From NCBI GenBank assembly GCA_946622925.1, contig CAMOQM010000027.1, positions 1-9,609 of the forward strand: a DNA stretch of 9,609 bases. Direction: 5' to 3'. Shown here piece after piece: positions 5,096-9,609 of the stretch. The notes beneath the pieces are model-generated. The model had not been told where the DNA came from. It saw nothing but the letters and a program-made list of their open reading frames with translations, and ran no database searches. A program made the translations under genes and the position numbers. Positions within the stretch are counted from its first letter, which is position 1. Each line of letters begins with the position of its first letter. Origin of the DNA: an uncultured Caryophanales bacterium (GTDB taxonomy: Bacteria; Bacillota_I; Bacilli_A; RFN20; CAG-826).

Positions 5096-5737
5096 ATGAA
5101 AATCAACATTCCAACCAAAATCACCATCGTAAGGATCGCCGCCGTGGTGGCCTTGCTCATTTTTTACTTAGTCGCCTATTTTTCCGGGGCCAATTCCTGG
5201 GCCGGCATCAAATTAGGCGATTCGGGAATTTATTTAGTCAATCTAATCGGCTGTATTGTCTTCATCATCGCTTCGATCACCGATTACCTTGATGGTCATT
5301 TGGCTAGAAAGTGGAACCAAGTCACCACCTTGGGTAAGTTCCTCGATCCTATCGCCGATAAGATGCTTGTCAATTCTTCCCTAGTCATCTTAGCCGTGAC
5401 CATGCCTTTCTATGCCGGTGACCAATTGTTGATTCCTTGGTTCTGCGTCGTCTTAATGATCCTTCGCGACTTGGTCGTCGATACCATGCGTTTCGTCGCC
5501 GCCAGCAAAGGCGAAGTGGTGGCCGCCAATATCTTTGGCAAAATGAAAACCGTTTTCCAAATGATCGCCTTACCCTTGGTTTTCCTCAATGGCTGGCCCT
5601 TTAGCTATTTCGATGCCTCTTGGCACCCCTTATTAAGAATCAGCTCATTCTTCGTCTATGCCGCGACGCTCATGTCGGTTATTTCCGGCATCATCTATAT
5701 GAAACAAAACGCCCATATCCTTAAGGAGAAGGAATGA
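5096..5737 (+). CDS. pgsA: CDP-diacylglycerol-glycerol-3-phosphate 3-phosphatidyltransferase
   Basis: PgsA is an integral membrane enzyme that makes phosphatidylglycerol phosphate from CDP-diacylglycerol and glycerol-3-phosphate, the committed step to phosphatidylglycerol. The CDP-alcohol phosphotransferase signature is complete: D63 and D66 in TDYLDGHLAR, then G80, D84 and D88 in TLGKFLDPIADK. Several hydrophobic membrane segments are visible (about 10-30, 45-62, 92-106, 112-125, 150-168 and 180-200). The 213-residue length is slightly more than the usual ~190, mainly from a loop after the first segment (FSGANSWAGIKLGDSGIY). The start has no Shine-Dalgarno sequence and is only about 16 nt from the RNase P RNA. 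It overlaps the next gene by 4 bp (ATGA), and pgsA-cinA-recA is the classic Firmicutes order. Confidence 0.95.
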   Translation: MKINIPTKITIVRIAAVVALLIFYLVAYFSGANSWAGIKLGDSGIYLVNLIGCIVFIIASITDYLDGHLARKWNQVTTLGKFLDPIADKMLVNSSLVILAVTMPFYAGDQLLIPWFCVVLMILRDLVVDTMRFVAASKGEVVAANIFGKMKTVFQMIALPLVFLNGWPFSYFDASWHPLLRISSFFVYAATLMSVISGIIYMKQNAHILKEKE

Positions 5738-6237
5738 TGGATCGCTTCCATCTTCTTTTGCAAACCCTTGCCGATAAGAAATTGACCCTTGGTTCGGTTG
5801 AATCTTTAACTGGCGGAAAATTCGCCGCCAAAGCGACTTCCTATCCGGGTGCCTCTTTGGTTTATAAAGGCTCCTTGATAACCTATGCCGTCGAGGAAAA
5901 AGAAAACTTAGCCAAAGTTCCCGCTCGCCTAATCGAAAGATTTGGAGTGGTCTCTGAACCGGTTGCCAAAGCCATGGCTAGTGGTGGCAAGAATGCCCTT
6001 AACGTCGATGTTTGCCTTTCTTGCACCGGAAATGCCGGACCAACGGCCGAACCGGGTAAAGCCCAAGTCGGAGACGTTTACGTCTCGGTTGCCTACAATA
6101 AAGCTACCTGGACCCTTGGATTCCATTTCGGAAGCAAGGCTAGCCGCGAAGAGATTAGGGACAAGACGATTGACGCTATGGTGGAGCTCGCATTATCCCT
6201 GTTCCCCTGCGACAAATTAGACGACGAAGAAAAATAA
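5734..6237 (+). CDS. Stand-alone CinA C-terminal domain, probable NMN amidohydrolase (PncC type)
   Basis: The 167-residue protein matches only the C-terminal domain of competence-damage protein CinA, which in enzymes such as E. coli PncC deamidates nicotinamide mononucleotide to recycle NAD. Visible motifs are VESLTGGKFAAKAT (with the expected active-site Ser24), PGASLVYKGSLITYA, GVVSEPVAKAMA, SCTGNAGP and the terminal SREEIRDKTID. The N-terminal molybdopterin-binding-like/pyrophosphatase domain of full-length CinA (about 410 residues in Bacillus) is absent. There is no remnant of it, because the gene starts inside the end of pgsA. Ribosome binding is provided by AAGGAG (5723-5728); ATG 5734 is used, with ATG 5737 as an alternative. 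It sits between pgsA and recA exactly where full-length cinA sits in other Firmicutes, so a domain loss is likely. Family is sure; the reaction is inferred. Confidence 0.9.
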   Translation: MMDRFHLLLQTLADKKLTLGSVESLTGGKFAAKATSYPGASLVYKGSLITYAVEEKENLAKVPARLIERFGVVSEPVAKAMASGGKNALNVDVCLSCTGNAGPTAEPGKAQVGDVYVSVAYNKATWTLGFHFGSKASREEIRDKTIDAMVELALSLFPCDKLDDEEK

Positions 6238-6263
6238 ATTACCATTTCGGTCGATTTATTCCG

Positions 6264-6269
6264 TATAAG
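6264..6269 (+). promoter_or_regulatory. Possible -10 element for recA
   Basis: TATAAG lies 18 nt before the recA ATG. The nearest -35-like hexamer, TTACCA (6239-6244), is at a poor 19 bp spacing. No LexA/DinR box (CGAAC-N4-GTTCG) or E. coli type SOS box is visible between cinA and recA. recA may instead depend on read-through from gpsB/pgsA. Confidence 0.25.
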
Positions 6270-6287
6270 AAAAGTGGAGGTGGCAAT

Positions 6288-7292
6288 ATGCCCGCAGAAA
6301 ATTCCAAAGAAAAGGCCTTAGCGGAGGCCCTCAAGTCCATTGAAAAAGCCTATGGAAAAGGCTCCGTAATGAAATTAGGCGAAAGGCCGCATGTCAACGT
6401 TGACGTCATCCCCACTGGTTCGATTTTATTAGACCAAGCCCTCGGGGTGGGTGGTTATCCTAAAGGAAGAATCATTGAAATCTATGGTCCTGAATCTTCT
6501 GGTAAGACCACTTTGGCTCTAGAAGCCATCGCCCAAGCCCAGGCCAAAGGCGGTACCGCGGCCTTCATCGACGCCGAACACGCGATCGACCCTGAATACG
6601 CGGCCAAATTGGGTGTCAATATCGATGATCTAATCCTTTCTCAACCTGACTCTGGCGAACAAGCTTTAGAAATCGCCGAGATGTTAGCTTCCTCTGGAGC
6701 GATTGATTTGATGGTAATCGACTCGGTCGCCGCATTGGTTCCCCAAGTCGAACTAGACGGCGTTATGTCGGATAACCAAGTCGGCGTCCAGGCTAGGCTT
6801 ATGTCAAAAGGCTGCCGCAAAATCGCCGGTATCCTAAACCGCACTGGATGCGTCGTTATCTTCATCAACCAACTCCGTGAGAAAGTCGGCGTCGTTTATG
6901 GCAACCCCGAAGTCACCACCGGCGGCCGGGCCTTGAAGTTCTATGCTTCCATCCGTATCGATATCCGTCGCGCCGATGCCATCAAATCTGGCACTGACAT
7001 CGTCGGCAACACCGTCAAAGTTAAAGTCGTTAAGAACAAAGTCGCTCCGCCGTTTAAGAGCTGCACCATCGATTTGATCTTCGGCAAAGGCATTTCCCGT
7101 TATGGCGAATTATTAGACCTAGGCGAAGAACTTGGACTCGTCGGCAAAACCGGAAACTGGTACCAGATCGGTGGCGAGAAAATCGGCAATGGCAGGGAAG
7201 CCAGTAAGACCTACTTGGCCGAGCATCCCGAAGTTGCCGATGAATTAGAAAAATCCATCCGCCAATCCTTCAAAACCGAAGAAGACGCTTAA
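6288..7292 (+). CDS. recA: Recombinase RecA
   Basis: RecA forms ATP-dependent filaments on single-stranded DNA, carries out homologous pairing and strand exchange, and stimulates LexA self-cleavage where LexA exists. Key elements in order: Walker A GPESSGKT (67-74), catalytic E97 in DAEH, Walker B LMVID (141-145), loop L1 around DGVMSDNQVGVQAR (157-170), allosteric INQLREKVG (193-201), and loop L2 GNPEVTTGGRALKFY (205-219). The C-terminal domain ends in a short acidic tail (EEDA), giving 334 residues, normal to slightly short. The start is fixed by the strong GTGGAGGTGG just upstream of ATG 6288. It lies 50 bp after the cinA-type gene and is closed by a terminator. L1 with SDNQ is a recognised variation, not a lost function. 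Confidence 0.98.
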   Translation: MPAENSKEKALAEALKSIEKAYGKGSVMKLGERPHVNVDVIPTGSILLDQALGVGGYPKGRIIEIYGPESSGKTTLALEAIAQAQAKGGTAAFIDAEHAIDPEYAAKLGVNIDDLILSQPDSGEQALEIAEMLASSGAIDLMVIDSVAALVPQVELDGVMSDNQVGVQARLMSKGCRKIAGILNRTGCVVIFINQLREKVGVVYGNPEVTTGGRALKFYASIRIDIRRADAIKSGTDIVGNTVKVKVVKNKVAPPFKSCTIDLIFGKGISRYGELLDLGEELGLVGKTGNWYQIGGEKIGNGREASKTYLAEHPEVADELEKSIRQSFKTEEDA

Positions 7293-7297
7293 TTAGT

Positions 7298-7320
7298 AGG
7301 GAGCCTAATCGCTCCCTTTT
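7298..7320 (+). terminator. Rho-independent terminator of recA
   Basis: GGGAGC (7299-7304) pairs perfectly with GCTCCC (7311-7316) across a 6 nt loop and is followed by TTTT, starting 6 bp after the recA stop codon. This probably ends the gpsB-to-recA transcription unit. Confidence 0.88.
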
Positions 7321-7357
7321 CTAATATCGCTGATAATAGATATTTAAAAAGTTAATC

Positions 7358-7391
7358 AAGGCGAAAACAGATGCACGTATTTCGCCTTTTT
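7358..7391 (+). terminator. Second, tandem terminator-like hairpin
   Basis: AAGGCGAAA (7358-7366) pairs perfectly with TTTCGCCTT (7380-7388) over a 13 nt loop, and the T-run reaches 7391. It lies 38 bp after the recA terminator with no gene between, so it is either a back-up terminator or the end of a short untranslated RNA. The intervening bases are AT-rich and hold no visible ORF. Confidence 0.75.
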
Positions 7392-7591
7392 ATGTTTTTG
7401 GCCCTTTTTTATGCGACCTTAGGAAAATCCAAACTACCCAAGTGAGGGTTCCCTTGTTACAATTATCCCGTACCAAAGGTACAAATTGTCTCAATCCATT
7501 TGTTTGTTAGGGGCTATTCCCTAGGTAAAATAAATTGATAAATTGGCATATTTCCCTGCTTTTGGGCGAATTGTTTTTAGGAGTAATTATC
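7392..7591 (+). promoter_or_regulatory. Non-coding upstream region of rny with two candidate promoters and small palindromes
   Basis: No ORF or known RNA family is visible here. Candidate promoter 1 is an extended -10, TG-T-TACAAT (7455-7463), with no good -35. Its expected start near 7470 coincides with a short hairpin, GTACC-AAA-GGTAC (7470-7482), flanked by ACAATT (7459-7464) and AATTGT (7484-7489). Candidate promoter 2 is TTGTTA (7504-7509), a 16 bp spacer and TAAAAT (7526-7531). Its spacer is nearly filled by the inverted repeat TAGGG-N6-CCCTA (7508-7523). Either would give an rny leader of roughly 55-120 nt. Promoter activity is inferred. Confidence 0.4.
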
Positions 7592-9169
7592 ATGATTACA
7601 TTTGCTGTTGAAACGGGCCCTTTTATAGGCGTCCTCATCGGCGGAATTGTAGCAGCGGCCTTCATTACCTGGCTGGTTTTCTTCCTTATCCAAAGGAATA
7701 AGGGCATCGCTGCTGGCAAAAACGCCGAATCCATCTTAAAGGATGCCAAAATCAAAGCTGACCACCTCGTTAAGAACGCGCAGCTTGACGCCCGGCAAAT
7801 TGCCTTTGAGGAAAAAGAAAAATGCGAATCCGAAATTCGTACCCGCAAAGCCGAGATGACCGCCGAAGAAGCTAAGCTCACTCAGCGTATGACCGCTTTC
7901 GAAACCAGGGAAACCGCCCTCTTCGAAAAGGAAAAAGCCCTCGATACCAAGAAAGAACAACTCGAGAATTCCATCGCCTCCTACCAAAAGAGGCAATCCG
8001 AACTAGATGCGAAGATCGATTCCATAATCGCTGAACTCGAAAAAGTTTCTGGTATGTCGGTCCAAGAGGCCCATGACGAAATCATGAACCGCGTCGAATC
8101 CAAGATGTCGATGGAAATCGCCGCTTACATCAAAAACGCCGAAGAAGAAGCTCGCGAACAGGCCCAGGAAAAGGCTATGAACCTTCTTTCGATCGCTTGC
8201 CAACGTTATGCCCAAGACGTCACCACCGAGCGTAACGTATCCGTGGTCGCTTTACCTAGCGATGAAATGAAGGGTCGCATAATCGGACGTGAAGGTCGCA
8301 ATATCCGTGTTCTAGAACAAGAACTCGGGGTTGATTTGGTTATCGACGACACCCCTGAGGCCATCACCGTCTCTTGCTTTGATCCGATTAGGCGTGAAAT
8401 CGCCAGACGTTCTTTGGAATACCTCGTCAAAGACGGCCGTATCCAACCTGGCCGTATTGAAGACGTGGTCGCCAAAGTCAAAGCCGAAGTCGAAGAATCC
8501 ACCATGAAATATGGCGAAGAAGCCATCTTCAAACTTGGCTTACCCAGGATGAACCGGGAACTCGTCAATTGCCTTGGCCGTCTCCATTACCGTACTTCCT
8601 ATGGCCAAAACGTTTTGAAGCACTCCATGGAAGTCGCCTACCTCACTGGTTTGATGGCCGGTGAATTAGGCTTAGACGTTAACCTCGCCAGAAGGGCTGG
8701 CTTGCTCCACGATATCGGTAAAGCCATCGATTTCGAAGTCGAAGGTAGCCACGTTGAGCTTGGTGCCCAGCTTGCTAAGAAAGCCGGCGAAAACGATATC
8801 GTCATCAACTCCATCGAATCTCACCATGGCGACGTCGAAGCCCGTTCCATCATCGCTCATCTTGTCGCGGCCGCCGACACGTTGTCCGCCGCCCGCCCGG
8901 GAGCTAGAAGCGAGACCTTGGAAACCTATATCAAGCGTATTGAGGCTTTGGAAACCATCGCCAAATCCTTCGAAGGCGTGCAACAGGCCTATGCCATGCA
9001 ATCCGGACGTGAGGTCCGTGTCATGGTTTTGCCGGAAAAGGTTTCCGATGCCGAAGCCACCCTCATGGCCCAACAACTTCGCGAGAAGATCGAGGCCGAG
9101 GTCACCTATCCTGGCCAAATCAAAGTCTCGGTTATCCGCGAATACCGGGCTAACGAAATAGCTAAATAA
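7592..9169 (+). CDS. rny: Ribonuclease Y
   Basis: RNase Y is a membrane-anchored endoribonuclease that starts mRNA decay and processing in Firmicutes. From ATG 7592 it has 525 residues, as usual for the family. It has one N-terminal transmembrane helix (about 9-34), a long charged coiled coil (about 45-190), a KH RNA-binding domain with GRIIGREGRNIR (228-239), and an HD domain with H344 (LKHSMEVAYL), the HD pair in LLHDIGKA (373-374) and a downstream Asp in AAADTLSA (about 429). The start is chosen because AGGAG (7579-7583) lies 8 nt upstream. An in-frame TTG at 7535 would add 19 residues not typical of the family and has no ribosome-binding site. It follows recA, as in many Firmicutes, but after two terminators, so it is a separate unit; ymdB follows after 5 bp. 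Confidence 0.97.
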   Translation: MITFAVETGPFIGVLIGGIVAAAFITWLVFFLIQRNKGIAAGKNAESILKDAKIKADHLVKNAQLDARQIAFEEKEKCESEIRTRKAEMTAEEAKLTQRMTAFETRETALFEKEKALDTKKEQLENSIASYQKRQSELDAKIDSIIAELEKVSGMSVQEAHDEIMNRVESKMSMEIAAYIKNAEEEAREQAQEKAMNLLSIACQRYAQDVTTERNVSVVALPSDEMKGRIIGREGRNIRVLEQELGVDLVIDDTPEAITVSCFDPIRREIARRSLEYLVKDGRIQPGRIEDVVAKVKAEVEESTMKYGEEAIFKLGLPRMNRELVNCLGRLHYRTSYGQNVLKHSMEVAYLTGLMAGELGLDVNLARRAGLLHDIGKAIDFEVEGSHVELGAQLAKKAGENDIVINSIESHHGDVEARSIIAHLVAAADTLSAARPGARSETLETYIKRIEALETIAKSFEGVQQAYAMQSGREVRVMVLPEKVSDAEATLMAQQLREKIEAEVTYPGQIKVSVIREYRANEIAK

Positions 9170-9174
9170 ACCAA

Positions 9175-9609
9175 ATGAAAGTCCTCTTCTTTGGGGATGT
9201 AGTCGGCCAACTTGGCATGGCCGCCATCGAAGCCAAGCTGCCCACATTGATTCGCCAATATGATGTCGATTTCGTCATGGCTAACGGCGAAAACGTGTCC
9301 AAAGGAAGAGGACTTTTCTATAAAGATTATGAGCGCCTTATCGCTAGTGGCGTCGAATGCGTTACCTTGGGTAATCACTATGATGCCAAAAAGGAAATCA
9401 ACGATTATATCGAAGAAGTCGATAGACTAGTCCGTCCTGCCAATTTGTTGAAATTTGATAAAGGCGAAGGCGCTGTGGCTTATGACTTTGGGGATTATGA
9501 ACTAGTCGTAATCAATATGCTTGGCCAAGTGTTCCTAAAGGATGAAGTATCTTCCCCTATCGTTAAGATGGAAGAAATAATCGAAGCCCATCCTGACGCC
9601 ATATTCTTC
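9175..9609 (+). CDS. ymdB: YmdB-family metallophosphoesterase (cyclic nucleotide phosphodiesterase), 3' truncated by the window edge
   Basis: YmdB-type enzymes hydrolyse 2',3'-cyclic nucleotides using a two-metal centre; in Bacillus YmdB affects biofilm/motility decisions and acts with RNase Y. The 145 residues present include MKVLFFGDVVG (metal ligand D8), ANGENVSKGRGL (E39, N40) and TLGNHYDAKKEI (N67, H68), at the same residue numbers as Bacillus YmdB, followed by LVRPANLL and VVINMLGQVFL. About 115-120 C-terminal residues, including the remaining His ligands, lie beyond the window. GNHYDAKKE differs slightly from the usual GNHTWDKKE. The ATG is 5 bp after the rny stop with no evident ribosome-binding site, so translation is probably coupled to rny. 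Confidence 0.95.
   Translation, partial: MKVLFFGDVVGQLGMAAIEAKLPTLIRQYDVDFVMANGENVSKGRGLFYKDYERLIASGVECVTLGNHYDAKKEINDYIEEVDRLVRPANLLKFDKGEGAVAYDFGDYELVVINMLGQVFLKDEVSSPIVKMEEIIEAHPDAIFF

Noticed and set aside
5059..5292. Open frame starting in the 3' end of rnpB
   Set aside because: It overlaps the RNase P RNA core and pgsA in another frame and is low-complexity in translation.
7535..7591. TTG start extending RNase Y by 19 residues
   Set aside because: No ribosome-binding site for the TTG, while AGGAG is correctly spaced before ATG 7592 and the resulting length is typical.
7392..7591. T-box or known riboswitch in the rny leader
   Set aside because: No T-box sequence, SAM, TPP or other recognisable aptamer core is present; only short palindromes.
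8672..9247. Long minus-strand open frame opposite rny and ymdB
   Set aside because: It is antisense to two well-identified genes, has no family resemblance or ribosome-binding site, and follows from the codon bias of the sense strand. Similar antisense frames at 2230-2604 and 7507-7881 were rejected for the same reason.
1..9609. CRISPR array, transposase, phage genes, tRNA or rRNA
   Set aside because: No direct-repeat array, no mobile-element motif and no tRNA-like cloverleaf was seen; all long frames are accounted for by housekeeping genes.
1..9609. Mycoplasma genetic code (TGA = Trp)
   Set aside because: pgsA and the exonuclease gene end at TGA in tight overlaps with the next start, and tryptophans that were checked are TGG.

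Overview
The window is a dense block of housekeeping genes from a low-to-moderate GC Gram-positive bacterium (Bacillota, Bacilli side, in the broad neighbourhood of Erysipelotrichia, Acholeplasma-like and uncultured gut Bacilli lineages). The evidence is the content and order of genes: Der, HU, DnaD, endonuclease III, RecU, GpsB directly followed by rnpB, then pgsA-cinA-recA-rny-ymdB. DnaD, RecU, GpsB, RNase Y and YmdB are Firmicutes/Tenericutes markers, and the RNase P RNA has Bacillus-like core sequences. TGA works as a stop (pgsA, exonuclease gene) and the Trp residues I checked use TGG, so the code is the standard bacterial one, not the Mycoplasma one.

Layout. 1-610: the 3' end of der (ribosome-assembly GTPase). 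611-741: a spacer with a CcpA/LacI-type palindrome and a probable promoter for hup. 742-1014: hup (HU), with a terminator. 1084-2995, plus strand: a short CCA-adding-enzyme-like protein (catalytic head and neck only), dnaD and nth, tightly packed and probably one transcript. 2959-4280, minus strand: a DEDDh 3'-5' exonuclease gene overlapping recU by 4 bp; recU runs tail-to-tail into nth with a 37 bp overlap. 4281-4378: a divergent promoter region. 4379-6237, plus strand: gpsB, rnpB, pgsA and a stand-alone CinA C-terminal domain (pncC type), with almost no spacing. 6288-7292: recA, ending in a strong terminator. 7293-7591: the only long non-coding stretch, holding two tandem terminators and an rny leader with palindromes. 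7592-9169: rny. 9175-end: ymdB, cut by the window edge.

Functional themes. Replication and repair dominate: HU packages DNA, DnaD helps load the replicative helicase, Nth starts base-excision repair, RecA catalyses strand exchange, RecU resolves Holliday junctions, and the exonuclease shares an operon with RecU. RNA metabolism is the second theme (CCA-type nucleotidyltransferase, RNase P RNA, RNase Y, YmdB), with membrane and division functions (PgsA, GpsB) between.

No mobile element, CRISPR array, phage gene or obvious new system is present. The points worth a second look are subtle: the CCA-type enzyme lacking its body and tail domains, loss of a conserved motif in DnaD, a perfect palindrome centred on the gpsB -10 box, several genes that look leaderless, rnpB sandwiched without an evident promoter or terminator, and structured DNA upstream of rny.
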